From positions 1-64,000 of the forward strand of contig DASZYF010000080.1 of the NCBI GenBank assembly GCA_035545535.1: a DNA stretch of 64,000 nucleotides, read 5' to 3'. Source of the DNA: DASZYF01 sp035545535 (GTDB lineage: Bacteria > Actinomycetota > Actinomycetes > Mycobacteriales > CAJCIY01). Positions 1-7,021 of the stretch are shown here, one piece after another. Positions within the stretch are counted from its first letter, which is position 1. The number at the start of each line of letters is the position of its first letter. The translations under genes and the position numbers were made by a program. The notes beneath the pieces were generated by a model. That model was not told the origin of the DNA. It saw only the letters and a program-made list of their open reading frames with translations, and did not search any database.

Positions 1-50
1 GGGCATGCTGAGCGGGCCAGCCGCGCGCCGACCCACCGGGATGGGTGACC

Positions 51-284
51 ATGAGCGAGCCCGTCACCGACGACCTTCGTCCGCTGCTGACGCAGCTGCG
101 CGCGACCGCTGACCTCATCGTCCTGCCGGATGCCGGCGTGCACCACACCGACCACGTGCTCGATGCCGAGCGACGCAACGCACGCGATCTCTGCCGCGAG
201 CAGGAGCTGACGGACGAGCAGCGCGCGACGCTCGAGGCGATCCTGCGCAGCGTGCAGCAGCCGAGGGGTCGGGAGCAGGCCTGA
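51..284 (+). CDS. Small hypothetical protein (77 aa)
   Basis: Short acidic and Arg-rich soluble protein with no membrane segment and no motif I recognise. The C-terminal half, with DLCREQELTDEQRATLEAIL, looks helical. Codons end mostly in G or C, which supports coding. An in-frame GTG lies at 45. I prefer ATG 51, which follows a G-rich stretch. It ends about 40 bases before the operator of the amidohydrolase gene and so is probably a separate unit. Whatever lies upstream of base 45 is cut by the window edge. It could still be a chance open frame. Confidence 0.45.
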   Translation: MSEPVTDDLRPLLTQLRATADLIVLPDAGVHHTDHVLDAERRNARDLCREQELTDEQRATLEAILRSVQQPRGREQA

Positions 285-323
285 CCCGGCGCTGGTGGCG
301 CCCTTCCGCATCCCGACGTATTC

Positions 324-342
324 TTGACGCCGACGTCAGTTT
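324..342. promoter_or_regulatory. Operator-like palindrome, site 1
   Basis: TTGACGCCGACGTCAG followed by TTTCGG. This is a member of the recurrent palindrome family of this window. It directly follows a possible -10 (TATTCT, 319-324) and precedes an SD-like GGGAAGGG, so a bound protein would block transcription start of the amidohydrolase at 358. Regulatory function is inferred from recurrence and position. Confidence 0.6.
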
Positions 343-357
343 CGGGAAGGGACCGCC

Positions 358-1638
358 GTGCAGCTCGAAGACATGATCCTGATCAGCATCGACGACCACT
401 CGATCGAGCCGCCGGACATGTACAAGAACCACGTCCCGGCCAAGTGGCTCGACCGCGCGCCCAAGATCGTGCGCAACGCGCAGGGCGTCGACGAGTGGAC
501 GTTCGAGGGGCAGTCGACGTCGACCCCGTTCGGCATGGCCGCGACCGTCGGCTGGCCCAAGAACGAGTGGGGGTTCAACCCCGGCGCGTTCTCCGAGCTG
601 CGCCCGGGCTGCTTCGACGTGCACGAGCGCGTGCGCGACATGAACGTGAACGGCGTGCTCGCGTCGATGTGCTTCCCGACCATGGCCGGCTTCAACGCCC
701 GCACGTTCACCGAGTCAGGCGACAAGGAGCTGGCCCTGGTGATGCTGCAGGGCTACAACGACTGGCACATCGACGAGTGGTGCGCCGCGTATCCGGGCCG
801 CTTCATCCCGCTCGGCATCGTCCCCATGTGGGACGTCGACCTCGCGGTGCAGGAGATCAAGCGCCTGTCCAAGAAGGGCTGCCGCTCCATCAGCTTCCTC
901 GAGACGCCGCACGTGCAGGGCTTCCCGAGCTTCCTCTCGGGCTACTGGGACCCGATGATGAAGGCGCTGTCCGAAGAGAACATGGTGCTGTCGCTGCACA
1001 TCGGCGCCGGCTTCGACGTCATCAAGCGACCGCAGGAAGCGCCGGTCGACCACCTCATGGTGCTTGCCTGCCAGATCAGCGCGATCACCGCGCAGGACCT
1101 GCTCTTCGGCCCCACGCTGCGCCGCTTCCCGGACCTGAAGGTCGCGCTGTCCGAGGGCGGGATCGGCTGGATCCCGTTCTACTTCGACCGCATCGACCGG
1201 CACTTCCAGAACCAGGAGTGGCTGCACGGCCTGGACGACTTCGGCGGGAAGATGCCGTCTGAGGTGTTCCGCGACCACATCCTCGCGTGCTTCATCACCG
1301 ACCCGTCGGGCCTGCTGTTGCGGGACCGCATCGGCGTCGACAACATCGCGTGGGAGTGCGATTACCCGCACACCGACACGACGTGGCCGACGTCGCCGGA
1401 GTACGCCTGGAAGGAGTTCCAGGACGCGGGCTGCCGCGACGACGAGATCCACAAGATGACGTGGGAGAACAGCGCCCGCTTCTTCAGCTGGGACCCGTTC
1501 GCGCACACGCCGAAGGACCAGGCGACGGTGGGAGCCCTGCGTGCGCTGGCGACCGACGTCGACACCACGCGCATGCCGAAGGCCGAGTGGCGCAAGAAGA
1601 ACGAGGCCGCCGGCATCGGCATGGTTCCCACCGCCTGA
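358..1638 (+). CDS. Amidohydrolase family 2 protein (426 aa)
   Basis: TIM-barrel metal-dependent hydrolase or decarboxylase of the Amidohydro_2 (ACMSD-like) type, cytoplasmic. Visible marks are the N-terminal strand with IDDHSIEPPDMY (residues ~11-22; D-D-H where many relatives have D-x-H), SLHIGAG with a metal-binding His near residue 216, the GGIGWIPFYFDR helix, and ECDYPHTDTTWP near residue 335 carrying the late Asp. Length is normal for the family. The start is GTG 358, preceded by GGGAAGGG at a good distance. Two further relatives occur at 14410 and 59907, and all three have the same palindrome upstream. Substrate unknown. In actinobacteria such proteins often sit in acyl-CoA and aromatic catabolic clusters. 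Confidence 0.85.
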   Translation: MQLEDMILISIDDHSIEPPDMYKNHVPAKWLDRAPKIVRNAQGVDEWTFEGQSTSTPFGMAATVGWPKNEWGFNPGAFSELRPGCFDVHERVRDMNVNGVLASMCFPTMAGFNARTFTESGDKELALVMLQGYNDWHIDEWCAAYPGRFIPLGIVPMWDVDLAVQEIKRLSKKGCRSISFLETPHVQGFPSFLSGYWDPMMKALSEENMVLSLHIGAGFDVIKRPQEAPVDHLMVLACQISAITAQDLLFGPTLRRFPDLKVALSEGGIGWIPFYFDRIDRHFQNQEWLHGLDDFGGKMPSEVFRDHILACFITDPSGLLLRDRIGVDNIAWECDYPHTDTTWPTSPEYAWKEFQDAGCRDDEIHKMTWENSARFFSWDPFAHTPKDQATVGALRALATDVDTTRMPKAEWRKKNEAAGIGMVPTA

Positions 1639-1670
1639 CCCAACCCCGGCAGGGGCGGCCCCCACCACTG

Positions 1671-1732
1671 CTCGACATCGGCGATGTGGCGCTCAGATCG
1701 GGCTGCGCGGCGGCACAAGTCCGACGTCGACC
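1671..1732. repeat. Intergenic palindromic element, copy A
   Basis: Imperfect inverted repeat between convergent genes. The left arm begins TCGACATCGGCGATGTGGCG. The right arm, read in reverse complement, begins GTCGACGTCGGACTTGTG. The same arm sequence recurs at 12471-12531 and 25682-25742. It could act as a bidirectional terminator, or be a REP-like dispersed repeat. Confidence 0.6.
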
Positions 1733-1747
1733 GGGAGCCCGGGTGGG

Positions 1748-2416
1748 CTACTTCTTGCGGCGAGGGGGCGCGTCGGTCTCGGGGATGCCCAGCGCGTTCG
1801 CGACCAGCCGCGTGAGCTGCTCCACGGCCTCGTCGAAGGTCGTGGTGATGACGCCCTGCCCCATCCACTGGTCGGCGAACCGCGTGACCATCGCGCCGAC
1901 GGCGTGCGCAGAGAGCACGGGGTCGAGCTTCGGGTCGGCCAGGCCGGCCTTCTGCAGCCGCCGTACGGAGTCGGCCAGCTCGTCGTTGTAGGCGCGCATG
2001 TGCTGCGTGCGCCGTTCGCGCAGCTGGGCGTCCATGCGCGAGGCGTGCTCGACCTCGCTCATGAGCTGCGCCTCGTCCTTGTACAGCTCGAGGAAGCTGC
2101 GGTTGCCCTCGCGGATGCGGTCCCGCGGGTGCGCGTGCGTGGCGGTCGTGAGGATCTCCTCGCCGAGCGGCGAGTTGAGCCGCTCGTCGAGCGCGTCGGC
2201 GACCTCGCGGAGGATCGCTTCCTTGCTGTCGAAGTAGTGGTAGAAGCTGCCGTGGGAGAGCCCGGCGCGCTCGGCGATGTCGGTGATGCGCGCCTCGAGG
2301 AAGCCGTCCTCCTCGAAGACCGCCTTCGCGGCCTCGATCAGGCGCGCGCGCGAGTTGGCACCCTTGCGGGAGCGCGGGCCGCTCGGCCGCTCGCCCTCCA
2401 CCGCGGGTGTCGACAC
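1748..2416 (-). CDS. TetR/AcrR-family regulator (222 aa)
   Basis: One-component transcriptional repressor. The N-terminal helix-turn-helix is clear, with RARLIEAAKAVFEEDGFLEA, ITDIAERAGLSHGSFYHYF and DSKEAILREV (residues ~25-80); the rest is an all-helical ligand and dimer domain. The start is taken at GTG 2416 because a strong purine-rich SD (GGAGAGGGAGGGG) sits just before it; an ATG at 2443 is the alternative. The protein is clearly paralogous to the regulator at 36484-37131 along its full length. Convergent to the amidohydrolase at 358 and followed upstream by the DUF35-thiolase gene on the same strand. Candidate reader of the window-wide palindrome, by inference. Confidence 0.88.
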   Translation of the reverse strand: MSTPAVEGERPSGPRSRKGANSRARLIEAAKAVFEEDGFLEARITDIAERAGLSHGSFYHYFDSKEAILREVADALDERLNSPLGEEILTTATHAHPRDRIREGNRSFLELYKDEAQLMSEVEHASRMDAQLRERRTQHMRAYNDELADSVRRLQKAGLADPKLDPVLSAHAVGAMVTRFADQWMGQGVITTTFDEAVEQLTRLVANALGIPETDAPPRRKK

Positions 2417-2534
2417 TCGCCCCTCCCTCTCCTCGCCGGACATCGGCGGTTCGCTGCCCGATCGGCCCGCTCGCAGGCTTCCGGCGCCGCCCGCTAGATC
2501 GTAGTTGTGGGAAGGGCCGGGACCCGGCACGACA

Positions 2535-4178
2535 TCACGGGGCACGCTGCAGGAGCAGGGCGCTCGCGGGCGTCCCGCCGCCACTGGTGACGACCGCGGT
2601 CCGGGCGTCCTTCACCTGGCGGTCGCCCGCCGCGTGGCGCAGCTGGGTGACCGCCTCGTAGAAGAAGCCGTAGCCGTGCGTGCGACCCTCCGAGAGCTGG
2701 CCGCCGTGCGGGTTGAGCGGCAGCCGGCCGTCGATGGCGATCGTCTTGCCGCCGTCGATGAAGTCCTGCGCACCGCCCAGCTCGCAGAAGCCGAGCGCCT
2801 CGAGCCAGCTGACCGCGTTGAACGAGAACCCGTCGTAGAGCAGGGCGAGGTCGACGTCCGCGGGCGTGAGCGAGGTGCGCGTCCAGAGGTGCGCCGACGG
2901 GCCGAACACCTGCGGCTCGTGCGTGACCGTGTCCTGGTCCCACGACACGCGTTCGGTGATCTGGGTCCCGACCGCCTCGAAGCGCACGGCGGGGTGCGGC
3001 AGGTCCTTCGCCACCTCGGCCGCGGAGACGATCACGGCGATGGAGGCGTCGCAGGGGACGTCGCAGTCGTAGAGCCCGAACGGCGTGGTGATCATGCGCG
3101 CGTTCAGGTAGTCGTCCATCGTCATCGGGTCGCGATAGATCGCGATGGGGTTGCGGCCCGCGTTGGTGCGGGCGTTGACCGCGATGGCGCCGAGCAGCTC
3201 GCGCGTCGCGCCGTAGCGGTGCATGTACTGCGTCGCGTTGATGCCGATCCAGTTGGCCGCCGACATCGCGCCGTACGGGAGGCGCCACTCACCCATCGAC
3301 CCGGAGATGCGGCCGCCGCCGGCACTGATGCCACCGCCACCCATCTGGTGCCAGTCGCGGTAGGTCGACTCCCAGACGGTGCGGAAGCAGAGCACGTGCC
3401 GGCACAGGCCGGCCGCGACGGCGAGCATGCCGGCGATGACCGAGCCACCCGGGCCGGGCAGGTCGCCGCCGCCGTTGTGCCAGGTGGGCCGGATGCGCAG
3501 CGCCTCCTCGACGGCGGTCACGCCGCCCTCGCCCATGCCCATCGTGGCGACGCCGGGGTAGGTGGACAGGCCGTCGATGTCCTCGACCGTGAGCCCGGCG
3601 TCCTCGATGGCGGCGAGGCAGGCATCCATCGTCAGGGAGAGCGGGTCGCGGTGGAGACGGCGGCCCATCGCCGAACGGCCGATCCCCGAGATCACCGACT
3701 TGTGCTCGAACCGGTCCGCGGTGAGCGGGGCACGCGCCGTCGGGCGCTTGGGTTCCGTGACAACGTCGGTGAGCTCGACGGAGCCGGTGGGCGCGAACAT
3801 CGGCAGCCACACGTCCTCGTGCCGCTCGAAGACGACCTGCACCTCCTGGCCGACCTGCACGTCCTGCGGCTCGACGTTGACGATGTTCGTCGTCAGGTGG
3901 ACGTCGTGGTCTTCCACGAGCGCGACGTTGGCGATGACGTAGGGCGGCGTGAACGCCGGGTGCCACATCTGGACGTTGACGGTGAAGCCCACGACCACCG
4001 CGGCGCCTGACATGTCGCGGATGACCCGGTTCGCCGACCGGCAGTCGGGGCAGATGGGGGTCGGCGGGTGCACGAGCTTGCCGCAGTCGCCGCAGCCCTG
4101 GATGCGCAGCACCCCGTCCCGGCCCGCCGTCCAGAACCACTCGTTGATCGGCGTGAGCTCGGGCAGCGGCCGCTTCAT
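2535..4178 (-). CDS. Fused DUF35 OB-fold / thiolase-fold protein (547 aa)
   Basis: Two domains in one chain. Residues 1-~135 are a DUF35 acyl-CoA-binding unit with a rubredoxin-like zinc ribbon (C29-x2-C32-x10-C43-x2-C46) followed by an OB fold. Residues ~160-547 are a lipid-transfer-protein-type thiolase fold (GIGRSAMGRRLHRDPLSLTM at its start, YDGFSF and HGGQLSEGRTHGYGFFYEAV later). The segment where a thiolase has its nucleophilic Cys reads GGGDLPGPGGSV, without Cys, so claisen thiolysis is unlikely. In steroid side-chain breakdown Ltp2-type aldolases act together with a DUF35 domain, and this looks like a covalent version. Start: ATG 4178, seven bases after a TATCGT -10, so the mRNA may be leaderless; GTG 4187 is also in frame. 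Confidence 0.85.
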   Translation of the reverse strand: MKRPLPELTPINEWFWTAGRDGVLRIQGCGDCGKLVHPPTPICPDCRSANRVIRDMSGAAVVVGFTVNVQMWHPAFTPPYVIANVALVEDHDVHLTTNIVNVEPQDVQVGQEVQVVFERHEDVWLPMFAPTGSVELTDVVTEPKRPTARAPLTADRFEHKSVISGIGRSAMGRRLHRDPLSLTMDACLAAIEDAGLTVEDIDGLSTYPGVATMGMGEGGVTAVEEALRIRPTWHNGGGDLPGPGGSVIAGMLAVAAGLCRHVLCFRTVWESTYRDWHQMGGGGISAGGGRISGSMGEWRLPYGAMSAANWIGINATQYMHRYGATRELLGAIAVNARTNAGRNPIAIYRDPMTMDDYLNARMITTPFGLYDCDVPCDASIAVIVSAAEVAKDLPHPAVRFEAVGTQITERVSWDQDTVTHEPQVFGPSAHLWTRTSLTPADVDLALLYDGFSFNAVSWLEALGFCELGGAQDFIDGGKTIAIDGRLPLNPHGGQLSEGRTHGYGFFYEAVTQLRHAAGDRQVKDARTAVVTSGGGTPASALLLQRAP

Positions 4179-4198
4179 CCGCCGCACGATAGTCCTTC

Positions 4199-4219
4199 TT
4201 TGACGTCGACGTCGAAGTT
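4199..4219. promoter_or_regulatory. Operator-like palindrome, site 2
   Basis: TTTGACGTCGACGTCGAAGTT, with GACGTCGACGTC as a perfect core. It lies about 20 bases upstream of the DUF35-thiolase gene (minus strand), covering its likely -35, and on the far side faces the Liv-type lipoprotein gene. It may control both directions. Confidence 0.65.
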
Positions 4220-4232
4220 GCTATCGTTAGCC

Positions 4233-4245
4233 AGAACGGCGTTCT
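4233..4245. promoter_or_regulatory. 13-bp palindrome in the divergent region
   Basis: AGAACGGCGTTCT, two 6-bp arms around a single central base. It lies between site 2 and the lipoprotein gene. The size and symmetry are those of a second regulator site, but I see no other copy in the window. Confidence 0.3.
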
Positions 4246-4354
4246 CAAATCCGTGAACGTCGTGTCGGTGGCGCTCCTGCACCTGGCGTCGCACATGCTG
4301 GACATCGTCGGTTGCGGTTCTGCGGCAAGTTCGCAAAGACCCCCGCAAGCCAAC

Positions 4355-4373
4355 GGCGTTGCCCTACTGTGCG
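4355..4373 (+). promoter_or_regulatory. Putative promoter of the lipoprotein gene
   Basis: GGCGTTGCCCTACTGTGCG contains a -10-like TACTGT (4365-4370). A 16-of-19 match occurs at 6954-6972 in front of the permease gene. This suggests the two transporter transcripts share a promoter type. No good -35 is visible. Confidence 0.4.
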
Positions 4374-4426
4374 GCGCACGGGACGGCAGCGCCCCGACCA
4401 TCCGGCAACGACGCGCGGGAGGCTTC

Positions 4427-5704
4427 ATGCTCCGCACCACCAGCAAGGTGATCGCCGCATCGGCAGTCATCGCAATCGCCGCGGCAGCGTGCGGCAGCAG
4501 CAAGAGCAGCACGACCCCACCGACGACGGGCACCACCACGGGAGCCGCGCCGGCGACCGGCGCGGCGACGGGCGTCAGCGGTGGTGGCAAGGCCATCAAG
4601 GTCGGCGTCATCACCGACGTCACCGGTCTCGCCGCCTCCGGCGAGGCCCACATCGAGGACGGCCTCAAGGCCGGCGTCGCCGCCGCGAAGGACCAGGGCT
4701 ACGACATCAGCTACGTGATCGGCGACAGCAAGACGTCGCCGACCGACGTGCTCGCCGCAGCGAAGAAGCTCGTCGAGCAGGACCACGTCGACGTGATCCT
4801 CGGCTCGTCAGCCGTGCTCTTCGGCGCCACCACCTACCTCACCAGCAAGAACATCCCGGTCGTCGGGTTCCCGCAGGACGGCCCGGAGTGGCTCAAGTCG
4901 CCGAACATGTTCAGCAACGTCGGCCTGCTCGACACGACGAAGGTCACGACGACGACGGCGCAGTTCTTCAAGGACCGCGGCGCCACGACCGTCGGTGCGA
5001 TCGGCTACTCGATCTCCCCGACCTCGGCCGAGTCGGCGAAGGCGGCGGGCGTCTCCGCCGAGGCGGTCGGCCTCAAGGCCGGCTACATCAACTCCAAGGT
5101 GCCGTTCGGCAGCACCGACGTGCAGCCCATCGCGCTGGCGATGAAGAACGCGGGCGTCGACGCGGTCACCACGGCGACCGACCCGAACAGCTCGTTCGCG
5201 CTGCTCGGGGCGCTCAAGGCGCTCAACGTGAACCTCAAGGCGGCCATGCTGCCGATCGGCTACGGCGGTGACCTTCTCGAGCAGGGCGGCGCGATCGCCA
5301 AGGACATCGAGAACGCGTACTTCACCGTGCAGTTCCAGCCGATCGAGATGAACACGCCCGGCACCCAGAAGTTCCTCAAGTACCTCAAGGACACCGGGGG
5401 CACGCAGGCCCCGGGTCTGCCGCCGTACACCGCCTACACCTCGCTGGACCTGCTCGTGCAGGGCCTGAAGAACGTCAGCGGTGACCTCACCAGCGCCAAC
5501 ATCATCGCGGGCCTCAACAAGGTCACCAGCTGGGATGCGGCCGGTCTGCTCGACAAGCCGTTCAACCCGCGGGATCCCGCCAACTCGGGCGGTCCGAACA
5601 ACTGCATCTACATCGTTCAGGTCGTGGGCGGGAAGTTCCAGCTCGTCTCCGGGGCCGATCCCGTCTGCGGCCAGCCGATCCCGGGCAAGACCGTCAGCCC
5701 CTGA
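4427..5704 (+). CDS. Branched-chain amino acid-type ABC transporter substrate-binding lipoprotein (425 aa)
   Basis: Extracellular solute-binding protein of the Peripla_BP_6 (LivK-like) family that delivers substrate to the permease. It has a signal peptide with a hydrophobic core and lipobox ending AAAC (lipidated Cys ~22), then a Ser/Thr/Gly/Ala-rich tether (to ~55). The mature domain starts KVGVITDVTGLAASGEAHIE, with GSSAVLFGATTYLT and the late YTAYTSLDLLVQGL typical of the fold. ATG 4427 follows GCGGGAGGC. The matching fused permease and ATPase lie at 7022-10713, separated by a minus-strand kinase-like gene. In actinobacteria such systems import many carboxylates, so amino acids are not the only possible cargo. 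Confidence 0.9.
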   Translation: MLRTTSKVIAASAVIAIAAAACGSSKSSTTPPTTGTTTGAAPATGAATGVSGGGKAIKVGVITDVTGLAASGEAHIEDGLKAGVAAAKDQGYDISYVIGDSKTSPTDVLAAAKKLVEQDHVDVILGSSAVLFGATTYLTSKNIPVVGFPQDGPEWLKSPNMFSNVGLLDTTKVTTTTAQFFKDRGATTVGAIGYSISPTSAESAKAAGVSAEAVGLKAGYINSKVPFGSTDVQPIALAMKNAGVDAVTTATDPNSSFALLGALKALNVNLKAAMLPIGYGGDLLEQGGAIAKDIENAYFTVQFQPIEMNTPGTQKFLKYLKDTGGTQAPGLPPYTAYTSLDLLVQGLKNVSGDLTSANIIAGLNKVTSWDAAGLLDKPFNPRDPANSGGPNNCIYIVQVVGGKFQLVSGADPVCGQPIPGKTVSP

Positions 5705-5719
5705 TCCAGACGCAACACG

Positions 5720-5752
5720 CGAAGGGCCGCACCCTCGGGGTGCGGCCCTTCG
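5720..5752. terminator. Strong hairpin terminator
   Basis: CGAAGGGCCGCACCC pairs with its exact reverse complement across a TCGG tetraloop. It follows the lipoprotein stop and lies just before the end of the convergent kinase-like gene, so it can serve both. No T-run follows, as is common in high-GC actinobacteria. Confidence 0.8.
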
Positions 5753-5763
5753 TCGTCGGCGGG

Positions 5764-6798
5764 TCAGGCCGCGGCGACGGCGTAGGAGTCGTGGTCCTCG
5801 ATCGCGGTGCCGAGGCGGTGCAGCAGCGACGCGATGATCGGCGGGGCCACGTAGATCGTGATGGCCCAGAAGTAGAACCCGTGCACCTCGCCGCTGCGGA
5901 TGAGCGTGCGGGCCTCGTCGAACGACGGCGGCTCGCCGCCCCGGGCTGAAAGCTCCGACAGGTAGTGGCGCAGCAGCTCGTCCTCGTGGGCGCGCCGCTT
6001 GTCGACCGTGAGCGCGGACGCGATGTGGTAGCCGACGTCGACGAACCACGGGCCCTTCTGCACCACCTGCCAGTCGAGCCAGGACGGGTTCCCGTCGCCC
6101 GCGATGAACACGTTGCCGACATGGGTGTCGCCGTGGATCACGCAGCCGGGCTGCACCGCACGGGCGCGCGCCGCGACCTGTCGGTAGACCGCGACGAGGC
6201 GGTCGGCGTCGCGCACCGCGTCGGGCACGTCGGCCGAGTGCGGCTTGGCGAAGTTCTCCTTGATCAGCGGCGCGCCGCGGGACTCGAGCGTGACGCCGAG
6301 CCGCGACGCGATCCACTCGTCGTTGGGCACCGCCCCCCACGTCGACCCGTGCAGCTGCGCGAGCTCGGTGAGGCTCTGCGCCGTCTGCTCGACCGAGTAC
6401 TCGCTGGTGCCGTCGAGGAAGTGCCCGCCCTGCGAGATCACGTCCTCGGTGAGGATCACCGCGTTGGTGGCCGCGAGGTCGACGCCCGCATAGACGCAGC
6501 GCAGCGTGCGCATGCCCGTCTTGTCGGCCACGTCGCGGTAGAACAGCGCCTCCGGCAGCCCGGCCGTGCGCGCCTGCAGGCCCGCCTCGTTGAAGTAGCC
6601 CTTCACGCACAGGTCGGGCGCGAGGCCGTCCGGGATGGTGCCGTCGATGTGGAAGCGCACGTTGGACGTGATGCGGCTCGTCTCGCCGGTGCGCTCCACG
6701 CCCGTGACGTCGACACCCGGGAACCGCTGACCGAGCGCGGCCGTGAGCCAGCCGGGGTCGAGCGCCTGCTCGAGGGTGTCCGGGACCGGGACGTTCAT
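5764..6798 (-). CDS. Aminoglycoside phosphotransferase-like (APH/ChoK) kinase (344 aa)
   Basis: Protein-kinase-like small-molecule phosphotransferase fold. The catalytic loop VIHGDTHVGNVF (residues ~222-233) supplies the H-G-D and Asn. The DFG equivalent is LDWQ (~240). An N-terminal lobe precedes it. This branch (ACAD10-like or ecdysteroid kinase-like) is usually found with acyl-CoA dehydrogenases rather than as an antibiotic resistance enzyme; substrate unknown. ATG 6798 is preceded by GAGAGGTG. It is divergent from the fused permease and embedded in the transporter locus, which suggests a role in modifying imported substrate. A second family member lies at 47098-48084. Confidence 0.75.
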   Translation of the reverse strand: MNVPVPDTLEQALDPGWLTAALGQRFPGVDVTGVERTGETSRITSNVRFHIDGTIPDGLAPDLCVKGYFNEAGLQARTAGLPEALFYRDVADKTGMRTLRCVYAGVDLAATNAVILTEDVISQGGHFLDGTSEYSVEQTAQSLTELAQLHGSTWGAVPNDEWIASRLGVTLESRGAPLIKENFAKPHSADVPDAVRDADRLVAVYRQVAARARAVQPGCVIHGDTHVGNVFIAGDGNPSWLDWQVVQKGPWFVDVGYHIASALTVDKRRAHEDELLRHYLSELSARGGEPPSFDEARTLIRSGEVHGFYFWAITIYVAPPIIASLLHRLGTAIEDHDSYAVAAA

Positions 6799-6953
6799 GA
6801 CGCGGCACACCTCTCGGTCGCAGGAGGGAAGCGGCCTCAACGTACGGCGCTCGCGGGCATCGCGGCGGCCATCAGCGAACGCCGAAACGGACATCTCGGA
6901 CACCGTTGCTGAGGTTCACCCAACGATGTTGGCCGATCACCCCCAGGCGCACA

Positions 6954-6972
6954 GGCGTTGGCCTATCGTGCG
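6954..6972 (+). promoter_or_regulatory. Putative promoter of the fused permease operon
   Basis: GGCGTTGGCCTATCGTGCG has a -10-like TATCGT and matches the element at 4355-4373 in 16 of 19 positions. About 50 bases lie between it and ATG 7022. Confidence 0.4.
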
Positions 6973-7021
6973 AAACCAGCGGGATTCGACGACGACGCCC
7001 GCCCTCTGCGAAGGGTTGGCG

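Noticed and set aside
1..50. 3' end of an upstream gene
   Set aside because: A TGA at 9-11 could end one, but nine bases cannot support a call.
2505..4010. A 501-codon plus-strand frame opposite the DUF35-thiolase gene
   Set aside because: Composition is Arg/His/Val-rich with no motif; the minus-strand frame has zinc-ribbon and thiolase motifs.
5764..6798. Aminoglycoside resistance gene
   Set aside because: It shares the kinase fold only; catabolic context and sequence style point to the ACAD10-like branch.
4808..6808. A 666-codon minus-strand frame spanning the lipoprotein gene and the kinase-like gene
   Set aside because: Its 3' half is antisense to the lipoprotein and the rest is out of frame with the kinase catalytic loop.
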